Shown here: positions 32,131-40,691 of the stretch, in pieces
How positions within the stretch are numbered: the first letter of the stretch is position 1
Layout: each line of letters starts with the position of its first letter
Source: Streptomyces viridochromogenes DSM 40736
GTDB lineage: Bacteria > Actinomycetota > Actinomycetes > Streptomycetales > Streptomycetaceae
Direction: 5' to 3'
Length of the DNA stretch: 64,000 nucleotides
NCBI RefSeq assembly: GCF_000158955.1
Contig: NZ_GG657757.1
Span: forward strand, 3,724,430-3,788,429
The notes under the pieces: model-generated
The model's database searches: none
Told to the model about the DNA's origin: nothing
What the model saw: only the letters and a program-made list of their open reading frames with translations
Translations under genes and position numbers: made by a program

Positions 32131-32517
32131 TCAACGAGCTGTGGACGCGCAGCGCACGCAGGTTTTCGCCGCCGGGCGAACTTCGAGGCGCTCCGTCGGG
32201 ATCGGCTCACCGCATTGCTCGCAGCGCCCGTAGTCGCCTCTCTCCAGCCGTTCCAGGGCGCGATCGAGATCGTTCAGATGCTCGCGCGCCTGGGACAGCA
32301 GGGCGGCGACGTGCGCCCGCTCGAAGGCCGTGCTCGCGCCCTCCGGGTCGTGCTCGTCGTCAATGGCCACCAGTGCGTTCGCCTCGACGATCCCTTCGAA
32401 CTCACGGCTAAGGGCGGATATCTGGTGCAGCGTGCTGACACGGTCGGCCGCGAGCAGCGCCCGCATCGACTCGCCCTGGGACGCGGCGAAAGCGGCATTG
32501 GTGTATTCATCGCTCAT
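32131..32517 (-). CDS. TraR/DksA-type C4 zinc-finger protein
   Basis: 128 residues from the ATG at 32517. A coiled-coil helical part (about 20-95) is followed by 'LERGDYGRCEQCGEPIPTERLEVRP' and 'CVRCAS', the CxxC-x17-CxxC finger of the DksA/TraR family. Members bind the secondary channel of RNA polymerase and change promoter choice. Actinobacterial ones are short and less studied. A longer frame upstream overlaps other remnants and is not used. It is the only apparently intact gene in the second element. Confidence 0.8.
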   Translation of the reverse strand: MSDEYTNAAFAASQGESMRALLAADRVSTLHQISALSREFEGIVEANALVAIDDEHDPEGASTAFERAHVAALLSQAREHLNDLDRALERLERGDYGRCEQCGEPIPTERLEVRPAAKTCVRCASTAR

Positions 32518-32606
32518 ATCGGAGGAAACCTCATTGTCTTGCGTCGAATTCCCGGGTGCTCGGTCGACGACGGCTTCAGCGATGGCGTGGGCGGCCACGC
32601 TGGTAC

Positions 32607-32870
32607 CTGCTTCGGCCACGGGACGTCGTCACCGAGCACGTGGGCCGCGAGGAGCGGCCAGGTCGGGTTGCGCAGCACTTCGCGCGCGAGCATGATCGCG
32701 TCGGCCGAGCGGTCCACGAGGATCCGGTCGGCCTGCTCCGGTGCGGTGATCAGACCGACCGCGGAGACGGGCAGGGCCGCGCCCTCGCCGACGGTTCGGG
32801 CGAAGGGCACCTGGTAGCCGGGCTCCACTTCGATACGGGCGTTGTGGACGAGCCCGCCGCTGGCCGGCCT
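32607..32870 (-). pseudogene. Old-yellow-enzyme C-terminal fragment
   Basis: About 88 codons that match the last quarter of YqjM-type NADH:flavin oxidoreductases: 'PGYQVPFARTVG', 'LPVSAVGLITAPEQAD', 'ADAIMLAREVLRNPTWPL' (FMN phosphate-binding end). No start or N-terminal barrel precedes it; the frame upstream is foreign. It overlaps nothing else and is plainly a relic. Confidence 0.75.
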
Positions 32871-32890
32871 GGTGGAAGACCGGCACTGCC

Positions 32891-33076
32891 CGGTGCATCC
32901 ACACCGCACTCCTCGCCACACGCGATGAGCCATATGTGACGCTCATGGTCAACCCGGCCGCCGGCGACGGAAAGATCCACGCGCTCTACAAAACCTGGGG
33001 GTACGAAGACATCGGACAGAGCCAGCCGTCACCGGCCTCGCCGGTCCTCACTGTGATGATCCGCGCCATTCACTGA
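32891..33076 (+). pseudogene. GNAT acetyltransferase C-terminal fragment
   Basis: 62 codons ending at the TGA 33074-33076. 'LLATRDEPYVTLMVNPAAGDG' (given here as two joined blocks of the family) is followed by 'ALYKTWGYEDIG' and 'VLTVMIRAIH', the last third of a GNAT domain. The upstream part is missing because the fragment abuts the ene-reductase relic on the other strand about 20 bases away. Confidence 0.7.
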
Positions 33077-33261
33077 CCGGCAGCATGCGGCATGCGTCGA
33101 AGCAGCGCACCCCTGCCCGACGATGTCCCGGTAACCGCATGTCCGCGTCCAGCGCACGGGTGGGGTCTGACGGGTGCTGCTGGTCGAGACACTCCGCAGT
33201 ACGGGCCCGCATCAGGCGATAATGACCGTTAGCTGCCTGTGCGTATTACTTGGGGGGTCTT

Positions 33262-33393
33262 GTGAGTCTGAGTCCGCGCGAGGTGTTTCTCCGGCTTGTT
33301 CATGGGGTCGCCAATGGGAACTTGAGCGAGTTGCCTGATCTGTATGGCGAGGTTACCGATGGAGTTGACCAGAAGCACGGAAAGTGCTCTTGA
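33262..33393 (+). pseudogene. SnoaL-like (NTF2 fold) N-terminal fragment
   Basis: A good start (GGGGGG, then GTG at 33262) and 43 codons, of which the first 30 ('SPREVFLRLVHGVANGN', 'LPDLYGEVTD') match the first helices of SnoaL/NTF2-like proteins. It then breaks off and stops. T-ending codons (TTT, CTT, GTT) are unusual for the host. Confidence 0.55.
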
Positions 33394-33481
33394 CCTTCGA
33401 CGATAGGACTTGCTGAGGATCCTGTTGGCTGCGAGGGAAAGAGCACACTTTCCAGGTGAGAGAGCCAATCGCGTCCTTCTG

Positions 33482-33514
33482 AAGCGGGTGTCGCAGGTTC
33501 GAATCCTGCCGGGG
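33482..33514 (+). other. Attachment-site copy 3 (tRNA-Arg 3' half)
   Basis: 33 bases identical to the tRNA core, then CACA after loss of one G. It is the right boundary of a second, small element (about 1.5 kb) that carries mainly remnants. Confidence 0.85.
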
Positions 33515-33532
33515 CACAGAGAACACCAGGTC

Positions 33533-33567
33533 AGGGGCCCTTCCGTCCGACGGACCGAAGGGTCCCT
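33533..33567 (+). terminator. Hairpin after att copy 3
   Basis: Sixteen-base arms 33533-33548 and 33552-33567 with one mismatch and one wobble, three-base loop. It repeats the tRNA-fragment-plus-hairpin pattern seen at 26.0 and 32.0 kb. Confidence 0.6.
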
Positions 33568-33928
33568 GCGCTTGCAGCACACATATGGCACACATGCCGT
33601 GGGTGCGGAGGGTGGGGAGCTGTGCAGGATGCCCGTCGAGGATGAACTGGCCCGGCGCCGGTCCGAGAAACTGGTCGAGCGTCTTGAGTCGCTGATGCGC
33701 GCCGCCCTCAAGACCGAGTACCAGGGCTACTACGGGCAGCTGGTCCTGAGCGGCGACGATCTTGCGCGGCCGCTCCTGCCTACCCGGGCAGGGCTCGGGC
33801 CGTGGCAGGGGCCGGGTCGGCGGTCGAGCCCAGGGGCAGCAAACAGCCCACGCAGCTGTGACGTCCGAACGCCGACCAGATCTCCGCCTCGGTGGTTTCT
33901 GCGGTGGTTTCTTCATCGGCCACCGCCG

Positions 33929-34105
33929 TCAGCTCCGGGGCGCCTGGACCGACCTCTCGTCCACCGGTTCAAGGCCCGGGACCGAGGGCACGGCCGCCGC
34001 CTGCGAGCGGATGACGTTGATCGCCTCGACGAGTTGGTCATGCAGCGTCCGGCAGAGCCCGGACCGCCCCTCTGGAGCCCAGGCCGGCCCATCCGAACCG
34101 CTCAT
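33929..34105 (-). CDS. Small hypothetical protein (58 aa)
   Basis: ATG at 34105 with GCGGAGG six bases upstream, stop at 33929. Start 'MSGSDGPAWAPEGRSGLCRT', then a helix 'LHDQLVEAINVIRSQAAAV'. The good ribosome site and a regular helix support a real gene. No family is known to me. Confidence 0.45.
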   Translation of the reverse strand: MSGSDGPAWAPEGRSGLCRTLHDQLVEAINVIRSQAAAVPSVPGLEPVDERSVQAPRS

Positions 34106-34600
34106 ACACACCTCCGCCGGGCGGCCTCGCCCAGAACGTTGTCCGTTACCACTGCTCACCCTGCTGCACCGCCATACCGACCCCAACGATGACGCCTGAC
34201 TCCCAACGGCCCGCCGAAAGAGTGATGTCGGCCGCCACCCCTGGAAGGCCGGGTCCTTCGCCTGAACTGCCTATGGCCCGCCCACTGCTCACTGGCCGGC
34301 ATGGGAAACGAACCGGTCCCTGCCGTCACTCACGCCGCCGGCGTCGGCGATACCGCACAAGAGCGACCACTCGGCGTCACCGCGGTCTGCCCTGTCGCAC
34401 TCTCCCGGCTTGCTGGAGGTGTCGGTGCCAGGCGATGACCGGCCCGGCGGAGATTGGCGGCACATCGGCGTACTTCTCCGCGGGCAGCGATACGGCGTTC
34501 CGGTCGCCTGCAGCGTGCGACCGGCGTGATCGGAAGATCGACCGCACGGCAGAGGGTCACCGTCCGCCGGGCCAGTCAGATGTCTGCCCGCCCTGTGCCG
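34106..34600. other. Non-coding gap upstream of a small gene and downstream of DUF2252
   Basis: Nothing recognisable. Both strands have frames without coding bias, and no strong hairpin is evident at the DUF2252 end. Confidence 0.5.
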
Positions 34601-36019
34601 TCAGGCCGCTTCTGCCGGGACCCGTCCGGCCTGGATGGCATCAACCAGGGCCTGGTGGTCCTTCTCGTTCTGGTCCGCGTACAGCTCAGCGAACGTCGCC
34701 AGCGCGCGGTCGAAGACATCGCCACCACCCAGATACGAGGCGATCGCGATCCTGTCCCCGGACCTGGCGTGGGCCCGGGCCAGCGTGGCACCGCACAGCC
34801 GGCCGAACAGGCCCATCGTCTTCGGCGACATGTTCTCGGCCACAGCGATACCCTTCCAGTCCCGCAACTGGCGTACGTAGAAGTCCCGTCGCTTGCCATC
34901 AATGCCCGTGACGCGCTCCCACCCCAGGAAGATGTCGCTGGTGGCCTGCATGAGCCGTTGGCCGGCGACGACGCGCTCGCCCTGCGTGCCGTATGCGCTG
35001 CCTCCGACGTAAGGTGCAAGAACCGACTCGTCGGCCTCCTTGGCCTGGAGGAACAAGGGATCCTCGTCGTCCTTGCCGAGCAGCAGGATGATCCAGCAGC
35101 GGGTTCCCACACTGCCCACACCGACGACCTTCCGAGCGATGTCGGCAAGGCGGTAGGTCTCCAGCAGGAATCGGCGGTCCGTCTGCAGGGTCTGGCCGTA
35201 GCGCTCGATGAGGCGACTGATCTCCTGCTCCAGCCTGCCGCGTTCGGTGTCGGGCAGCAGATCCTGGAGCCGTACCAGCAGCGGTGGGTCGGGAGCGATC
35301 TGCCGCCTTCCGTCGATCACGTGCGTGAGTTTCTCGAAGACCTGCAGCGTGTCATGCGCACGTGCCTGCTTCCGGGTGTGCTCCCAGCGATCGCGCTGCC
35401 CGGCGCTCAACACCGGGGCGAACTGCGCCTGCAGTTCGTCCGCGTCGAAGCGGGTGTACCAGACTTCGAGATTGCCCATTCCGGCGAAGCTCCGCATGCG
35501 CTCCCGATAGGACCGCACGGCCGCCCGCACCACCGACGCCCGGTCCTTGGAGGTGAAGCCGTTGGCCCGGCCCGCGATGACCAGGCTGGCCGACAGCCGC
35601 TTGACGTCCCACTCCCATGGCCCGGGCAGCGTCTCGTCGAAGTCGTTGATGTCGAACATCAGCCGGCGTTCCGGCGATGCGAGCAGCCGGAAGTTCAGCA
35701 TGTGAGCGTCGCCGCAACACTGCACCCTGATTCCGCTGCGCGGCGTCTCCGCGAGGTCGGCTGCCATGATGGCGGCGGCCCCGCGGTAGAAGCGGAACGG
35801 CGCCTCGCTCATCCTGCCGTAACGGATCGGCACGAGCTCCGGCACTCGCGTCGCGGACTGCTTCTCAATGATCTCCACCGGGTCCGGGCGCTTCGGCGGG
35901 GGCACGAACTCGGCGTGGCTGGACCGGGGTACGTCTGCCCGTGCGGCCTTGCCTCGGGCGACCCTCTCCTTCGGGGTGAGATGCCGTGTCTCGTCGCCGG
36001 AGAGCTGGTTGTCTGTCAT
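34601..36019 (-). CDS. DUF2252 family protein
   Basis: 472 residues from the ATG at 36019 (GGAGCG about nine bases upstream). Family blocks: 'MSEAPFRFYRGAAAIMAADL', 'QCCGDAHMLNFRLLASPERR', 'FDINDFDETLPGPWEWDVKRL' (about 120-140), 'GVGSVGTRCWIILLLG' and 'QLRDWKGIAVAENM'. The 'GDAH...FDINDFDE' order is like the catalytic His/Asp region of kinase-like phosphotransferases, but activity is unknown. It probably acts alone in the cytoplasm. It stands in the part of the island with ion channels. Confidence 0.88.
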   Translation of the reverse strand: MTDNQLSGDETRHLTPKERVARGKAARADVPRSSHAEFVPPPKRPDPVEIIEKQSATRVPELVPIRYGRMSEAPFRFYRGAAAIMAADLAETPRSGIRVQCCGDAHMLNFRLLASPERRLMFDINDFDETLPGPWEWDVKRLSASLVIAGRANGFTSKDRASVVRAAVRSYRERMRSFAGMGNLEVWYTRFDADELQAQFAPVLSAGQRDRWEHTRKQARAHDTLQVFEKLTHVIDGRRQIAPDPPLLVRLQDLLPDTERGRLEQEISRLIERYGQTLQTDRRFLLETYRLADIARKVVGVGSVGTRCWIILLLGKDDEDPLFLQAKEADESVLAPYVGGSAYGTQGERVVAGQRLMQATSDIFLGWERVTGIDGKRRDFYVRQLRDWKGIAVAENMSPKTMGLFGRLCGATLARAHARSGDRIAIASYLGGGDVFDRALATFAELYADQNEKDHQALVDAIQAGRVPAEAA

Positions 36020-36491
36020 TGCGGACGCTCCACGATGTGTGGTGACCGACGCGGAGGGCGTCGGCGGCGGCCGTCGGGTGCGGATCGACTGTTCCGATGC
36101 TCGGAAGGAAGCTCGCGCCGACGGTTCGGAGGTCGCCGAGGTCGTGGGCCTTGCCCCTGACCTCGAACCGGCCGGGTCATGCCACATCGGACGGTCCGGC
36201 TCCGGCCCGCCGAATGAGATGGGCGTATCCACGTCCAACTTAACTCCGGACGGTGCTCCGGACGACTTGGTGTCGACCCGGCCGTCGGACACCCGGGGAG
36301 CACCATGAGCACGTACAGCTTCACGGCCGGCGCAAGCGTGCTCGGCCTGATTGCGCAGAGCCGGGGCCCACGATCGCGCGTCGTCCGAGGCAGGCCCGAC
36401 GGCCGTCCTGGCGTTGCACACCCGATCGCGTACGGCGTTCTGAGCCGTTGGCCGGGATGCGAGCTGCGTTCCCCCGTTGGATGGTGGAGTC
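36020..36491. other. Gap between DUF2252 and a small membrane gene
   Basis: No gene that I can support. A plus-strand frame starting 36305 ('MSTYSFTAGASVLGLIA') has a fair GGGGAG site but loses coding character after ~20 codons and may be the start of a lost gene. Confidence 0.4.
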
Positions 36492-36776
36492 ATGAAGCAG
36501 CAGCACGACCCATTTCAGCGGACGATCGAGATCGACACCCGTCTCGTCAAGACCGGTGCCGTGCTCACCGCGGCCGGCGCCGTCGTCGCGTGCGCCGGTA
36601 TGGCCATCGGGGCCTTCGCCTTGTTCACCGCAGGTCGGCGCATGATCCGCGACATGGACGTGCCCCCGGCCCAGCAGGCGGCCGCGAAGTGGAACCAGGC
36701 CAAGGAGGCGTCCCGAGCAGGTGTGCGGGCGTGGCAGTCCGCGTCGGACGCCCAGAACGGGTCGGTCTCCCACTAG
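36492..36776 (+). CDS. Small membrane protein (94 aa)
   Basis: ATG 36492 ('MKQQHDPFQRTIEIDTRLVK'), one long membrane segment at about 22-47 ('AVLTAAGAVVACAGMAIGAF'), then a cytoplasmic amphipathic helix 'AAAKWNQAKEASRAGVRAWQ'. Actinobacteria often carry such gas-vesicle-like or stress-type small membrane proteins, but I cannot name the family. ATG 36477 would add five residues; GGAG lies only two bases before 36492, so the upstream start is possible. Confidence 0.6.
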   Translation: MKQQHDPFQRTIEIDTRLVKTGAVLTAAGAVVACAGMAIGAFALFTAGRRMIRDMDVPPAQQAAAKWNQAKEASRAGVRAWQSASDAQNGSVSH

Positions 36777-36933
36777 TACGGCGAAGCCGCGAAGCCGCTC
36801 CACCCATCGGTCCTGGGCCCGGCGCCGGTGGAGTGCTGGTTCCTGCCGAGCCTGGGACTACGGGGTCTCCGGACCGAATCCGGGGTGCTGCTTGACGCAG
36901 GCCCGCTCTGGCGGACGCCCCCCCCCCGCGAGT

Positions 36934-38298
36934 TCACTGCTGCGCGCGGCCTGGCCGCTGGCCCGGCTCCGGGTGGCCCGCTTCCGGCGCAGGAGGAGGA
37001 GTGAGCCTGGCGGTCGCGACGTACGAGACCACGACCGCGACGATCACCAGCGGCATGACGGTGAGCCCCTGCGCCCCGATCAGCAGTGTCGCGAGCAGGA
37101 CGGAGACCAGCGGAAGTCTCAGCATCGCGGCACTCATCGCTCCGATACCCATGGCGAACCCCGCGACCAGCGTCAGTCCTGGCAGGTGAGAGAACAGGAT
37201 GCCGCCCGCCGCTCCCACGAACATCGCGGGAAAGACCGGACCTCCCCTGAAACTGCTGAGCGATACGCAATAGGCCAACCCCTTGCACACCACCAGCAGC
37301 AACAACGCTCCCGCCGAATATGCGGCGCTGTGCGTGAGGAGTGGGTCCAACGCCGTGTCCCCCGAATACAGCACGTCGCTCGCTGCTTTGCCGGTCCCCT
37401 CCGCGTAGCCGATCGCCAGCCCCGCCACGACCAGGCCCATGACCACCGTGGCCGGCACCCGCCGCCTCTCGACGTGCGTCCTGAGCCGGACGGCGAGCCA
37501 TCGGATCCCCACGCCCACGCATGCGGCCGACAGACCGATGACCAGAGCCCAGCCGAACTCCGCCGCTGTCGGAAGTGTGGCCTTGGGGACGTCGTGCAGT
37601 GCCAGCGAGTAGGTGCCCAGCCCGGTCCAGCTTCCCAGTCCGATGAAGATGAGTGCGCCGATACCCGATGCCAACAGGCCAGGCAGCAGCACCAGCGCCA
37701 TCGTCGCCCCACCCAGCCCCGAGGCTTCCATCAGCAGGAACGCTCCGAGCAGGGGAGACCCGAGGAGCGAGCTGATGGCCGCGAAACTGCCCGCCGCGCC
37801 CAACACCGCGCTCACCTGCTCCGGGGGATCGCGTTTGACCATGCGCACGGCGCCGGCGGCGAGTCCTCCGCCGAGCGCCAGCAGAGGGGACTCGGGCCCG
37901 AGGACAGCGGCGAAGCAGAGCGTCGCCAGTGCGGCGAGGAAGATCCCGGGCAGCTCGATGGGTGTGGGCACGCCGGCGGCCCTGAACCCGGCTGTCGGTT
38001 CGTGGCCGCCGTGTCCCGGCAGGTACTGAACGGTCAGTCCCACCAGCAGTCCCCCGACGGCGAGCAGCGGCAGCGGCCACCACAGCGGCGTTCCGTCGAA
38101 ACCCAGCGCCTTGGGCAGATCCGTGTAGATCAGTGGCTGAAGTTCGCCGACCAGCGCCAGGAAGCCGAACGCCACCGCGGACACCGGCACACCGATCAGT
38201 GCGGCCAGCACCAGGAGCCGCAGGTACTCGCGGCTTCGAAGAAGGGTCTGCGGGTCCGGCGGCGACGCGGCCCCGAGTCCAGCCTTGGCGACCGGCAT
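36934..38298 (-). CDS. ClC-family chloride channel/transporter
   Basis: 454 residues from the ATG at 38298 (GGAG eight bases upstream); a longer frame is rejected. About ten to twelve membrane helices. ClC motifs are 'VLGPESPLLALGGGLAAG' (gating glutamate, about 147), 'GSPLLGAFLLMEASGLGG', 'FRGGPVFPAMFVGAAGGILF' and a final 'MSAAMLRLPLVSVLLAT'. The first GSGIP selectivity motif is not conserved ('GHGGHEPTAGF'), so conduction may differ. It sits in the stress-channel part of the island. A run of ten C at 36918-36927 lies just past the stop. Confidence 0.88.
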   Translation of the reverse strand: MPVAKAGLGAASPPDPQTLLRSREYLRLLVLAALIGVPVSAVAFGFLALVGELQPLIYTDLPKALGFDGTPLWWPLPLLAVGGLLVGLTVQYLPGHGGHEPTAGFRAAGVPTPIELPGIFLAALATLCFAAVLGPESPLLALGGGLAAGAVRMVKRDPPEQVSAVLGAAGSFAAISSLLGSPLLGAFLLMEASGLGGATMALVLLPGLLASGIGALIFIGLGSWTGLGTYSLALHDVPKATLPTAAEFGWALVIGLSAACVGVGIRWLAVRLRTHVERRRVPATVVMGLVVAGLAIGYAEGTGKAASDVLYSGDTALDPLLTHSAAYSAGALLLLVVCKGLAYCVSLSSFRGGPVFPAMFVGAAGGILFSHLPGLTLVAGFAMGIGAMSAAMLRLPLVSVLLATLLIGAQGLTVMPLVIVAVVVSYVATARLTPPPAPEAGHPEPGQRPGRAQQ

Positions 38299-38461
38299 GC
38301 GCAATGTCTCCTCGCGAACGCGGACCTCGTCGGCGGTCTCACCGGCCGCTTTGGCGAACCTGAAACGCCCTGCCACCCGATGCGAGAGGCTCGGTTCCGA
38401 GCCTGGCACGCCGTTCCCGCGCAGACATTTCGAGGCCGCCCATGGAGGTGACTCCGGCCTC

Positions 38462-38965
38462 TCACCCTTGGCCTTCCGCGGCCGATGGCTCACCGGAGCC
38501 GCCTGCCCGGCCATCTTCTGCGATCTGGACGGCGCCGAGAAGGATCCGGGCAACCATTCCCACCAGAATCACGTCGGCCAGCATCTGCACCATGGTCAGA
38601 ACCCGTGCCGTCCCTGTGACCGGGGTGATGTCCCCGAATCCGACCGTGGCGAACACGGTGACGGTGAAGTACAAGGCGTCGGTGCGCCCTAACACCTCCG
38701 AGAACGAGTCTGCTCGATTCTGAGAAAGGATCACATACGCCGCCGAGAAGATGATCAGGAAGATCGGCCCGACGGTGGCCAGGGTCTCGATGGCGCGTAG
38801 CCGGGGATGATCGGATCTCGTGATGATCCGGATCTGCCGGGCGAGTACGCCGGCGAGAAGCACGAGACTTACGGCCAGCGCGATCGCTGTACCGAGGTCG
38901 AGCCCCTTGTCCAGTGGTACGTTCGCACGGACCGGTATGACACACAGGGGGCGGGATGTCTGCAT
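38462..38965 (-). CDS. Two-pore-helix potassium channel, N-terminally truncated
   Basis: 167 residues. Selectivity filter 'FATVGFGDITP' follows a pore helix, with flanking membrane segments 'AIALAVSLVLLAGVLA', 'IFLIIFSAAYVILS' and 'MVQMLADVILVGMVARILLG'. Streptomyces relatives usually have one more N-terminal hydrophobic stretch ending 'Y-x-x-PLD' before 'LDLGTAIAL'. Here only 'VPLDKGLDLGTAIAL' remains, preceded by unrelated codons, so the start seems cut at a junction near 38930. The ATG 38965 overlaps the divergent neighbour by ten bases. Confidence 0.7.
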   Translation of the reverse strand: MQTSRPLCVIPVRANVPLDKGLDLGTAIALAVSLVLLAGVLARQIRIITRSDHPRLRAIETLATVGPIFLIIFSAAYVILSQNRADSFSEVLGRTDALYFTVTVFATVGFGDITPVTGTARVLTMVQMLADVILVGMVARILLGAVQIAEDGRAGGSGEPSAAEGQG

Positions 38966-39393
38966 ATGGCCGCGAGGACAGCGAGTGGGACTGCCTGGTG
39001 GACTCAGGGCGCGAGTTCCTCGTTGAGCGGGCGAAGTTGGGCAAGCTCACTTCGTACACCGAGCTCAACGTCACTTTGGCCAGGCGAACTGGTTGTCGAC
39101 TCTTCGACTTTGAGCGTGCCGACGAGCGAGCAGCTATGGGACATCTGCTCGGTCTGATCGTGGAACGAGACCAACAGATCGCACCCTCTGATCCCCCGCT
39201 GATGCTGTCGGCTCTCGTCAACTACCTGACCGCCAACGATGCTGGCCCCGGCTTCTACCAGCTCGCCAAGGAGCTTCAACTCCTGCCCATGAGTGCGTCG
39301 AAGAATGAGAAGGACAGGTTCTGGATCAAGCAGGTACGACGGCTTTACGAACGCCACGGGGCAAGGCCGGACCTGCCTGAGCGGCATCCGTGA
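38956..39393 (+). CDS. Hypothetical protein of actinobacterial elements (145 aa)
   Basis: ATG at 38956 with AGGGGGCGGG close upstream. Soluble and helical: 'LGKLTSYTELNVTLARRTG', 'ADERAAMGHLLGLIVERDQQ', 'PPLMLSALVNYLTANDAGPG' and 'EKDRFWIKQVRRLYERHG'. The block 'GFYQLAKELQLL' resembles proteins seen on Streptomyces integrative elements, but I know of no function. It starts at the same junction that truncates the K+ channel gene, so it came with the incoming DNA. Confidence 0.65.
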   Translation: MSAYGREDSEWDCLVDSGREFLVERAKLGKLTSYTELNVTLARRTGCRLFDFERADERAAMGHLLGLIVERDQQIAPSDPPLMLSALVNYLTANDAGPGFYQLAKELQLLPMSASKNEKDRFWIKQVRRLYERHGARPDLPERHP

Positions 39394-39401
39394 GTGTCTA
39401 A

Positions 39402-39554
39402 GCGTTGTCCCGTAACTCGGAGCAAAGGCTGGTAGATCACCACAGCCGGATCGACTTGTCCGGTTCCACCCCGACTCGCGGTCTCACCGGGATTCCTGCC
39501 AAGCGGGACGAACCGGACATCGGCAAGCCGTCTCCAGAGTTGCGGGACAGCCTT
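39402..39554. mobile_element. MITE-like remnant with terminal inverted repeats
   Basis: About 153 bases. GTTGTCCCGTAACTC near the left end (39404-39418) pairs with GAGTTGCGGGACAGC at the right (39537-39551), 13 of 15 matching, and the similarity runs on for some bases. TAA lies just outside both ends (39399-39401 and 39555-39557) and could be the target duplication. No transposase fits inside, so this looks like a non-autonomous derivative of an IS with GTCCCG ends. Confidence 0.55.
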
Positions 39555-39752
39555 TAACTGCGTGGCAACGCCCACGGACACCGGCGAACAACCGCGAACG
39601 TCTGGCGACCATCAGCACAGGTGAGAGCCACACCAGCCCAAGGCAGCACCCCCACCCAAGTTGCTTCGGGACGAAGAAGCCAGGGGAGCGGTGCTGTAGC
39701 GGGTATGTTGCCCGTGCTGGTTCGGGACGCTGCGGGACGCGGGGGCAAGCAC

Positions 39753-39926
39753 GTGGACGAAGACGAGATCAGGCGCGCGGTGGCACGGGGCATGCGTGAC
39801 TACGAAAGGTCTCGACCGAAGCCCAAGGGAATCATCGCTGAGACGGAGAGTGCGGTAGGCGGCTGCGTGGCGATGTTCCTAGTCGCCCTTGTGATTCTGG
39901 GTGTCGTTGCCGCCTGCAACAGGTGA
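39753..39926 (+). CDS. Small membrane-anchored protein (57 aa)
   Basis: GTG at 39753 with GGGGG seven bases upstream. '[19 protein letters not shown]' helix, then a C-terminal membrane segment '[20 protein letters not shown]' (about 37-56). It is probably a tail-anchored or regulatory peptide. An upstream in-frame ATG at 39621 would add 44 low-quality residues. It directly precedes the truncated regulator. Confidence 0.55.
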   Translation: MDEDEIRRAVARGMRDYERSRPKPKGIIAETESAVGGCVAMFLVALVILGVVAACNR

Positions 39927-40080
39927 TGTCCGGGTCAGGCCTACGCCAGCATGTTCGGCGGCAGTGACGGCAACGGCTGGGGACGGCTGCAGCGCTCGGA
40001 CGCCCCGGCGGCCGCGCCGAGGCCCCGTACCGTCAGCGCCCCAGCTGCCGGCCACCAACCGCCGCAAGTTCTTCGCCCGG

Positions 40081-40677
40081 ATGCGGGACACCGCAGAACA
40101 GGCGCGAAGCGAGGAGCAGTTCCTGCTGCGGCGCCAGGCTCTGTACCTGTACGGCTATGACGACCAGCCCGACACCTCCGAGTGGCTCGCCCACCAGCAG
40201 GCCACGGAACGGCCCGGAGGGTGGCTCATCGACTGGTTGAACGCCCGCTCGGTAGCGGCCGTCGCCGCACGGCAGGGCGACCGTGAGCGGATGGGCCATT
40301 TCATCGACACCGTCCTGCTGGACGACGACCGTGGCGAGGCCGCGAACCTGAACTACTGGGCGTACTGGGTGGGCGAAAGCCGCCACCTCGAACTGTCCGA
40401 CGACTTCATCGCTTCCCGAGAGCCTGGACAGTGGCCCGGGGACAAGCTGCTCTCCCACCTCGTAAACGGGCTGGCTCCTCACCACGGGTACGTCGACCTG
40501 ACCGTCCACTCCCTGTGGTCCCTGCTTGCCATCCGGCCGAACCTGCTGAAGCCCGGGGCAGCAAACCGAGCCCTGCGCGACCGGCTGCCAGTGATGTTGG
40601 ATAGCCGGGAGTTGTCGGCTCGCGCTCGCCGTGAACTGGACAGCATCAGGTATGCGATCCGCCTTGCTGAGGCGTGA
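40081..40677 (+). pseudogene. C-terminal part of an XRE-type Streptomyces regulator
   Basis: About 198 clean codons: '[20 protein letters not shown]', '[20 protein letters not shown]', '[16 protein letters not shown]', '[21 protein letters not shown]'. This is the all-helical sensor part that follows an XRE helix-turn-helix in large Streptomyces regulators. The DNA-binding N-terminus is missing. The bases before (39930-40050) look coding in another frame ('[16 protein letters not shown]'), suggesting deletion plus frameshift. The gene stops 14 bases before an HD-domain gene, its likely former operon partner. Confidence 0.55.
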
Positions 40678-40691
40678 GAGGAGACTCGACC

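Larger units (their letters stand above)
33394..33928. other. Stretch around att copy 3 without a full gene
   Basis: Holds the third attachment copy and its hairpin. A short coding-like plus-strand stretch near 33630-33770 ('ELARRRSEKLVERLESLM', 'LKTEYQGYYGQLVLSGDDL') soon degenerates and is probably another gene fragment. Confidence 0.5.

Noticed and set aside
31950..32200. A possible second tRNA at 31.96 kb.
   Set aside because: Only the 3' half is present and the acceptor end is changed, so no cloverleaf can form.
25896..33520. Open frames with peptides such as 'SQVRILPG' or 'GRIRTCDTRF' near 25939, 31960 and 33480.
   Set aside because: They are translations of the tRNA-Arg 3' half on either strand, a well-known annotation artefact, not proteins.
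33410..34192. 260-codon plus-strand frame across att copy 3.
   Set aside because: It reads through the tRNA fragment and hairpin; only about 50 codons in the middle look coding.
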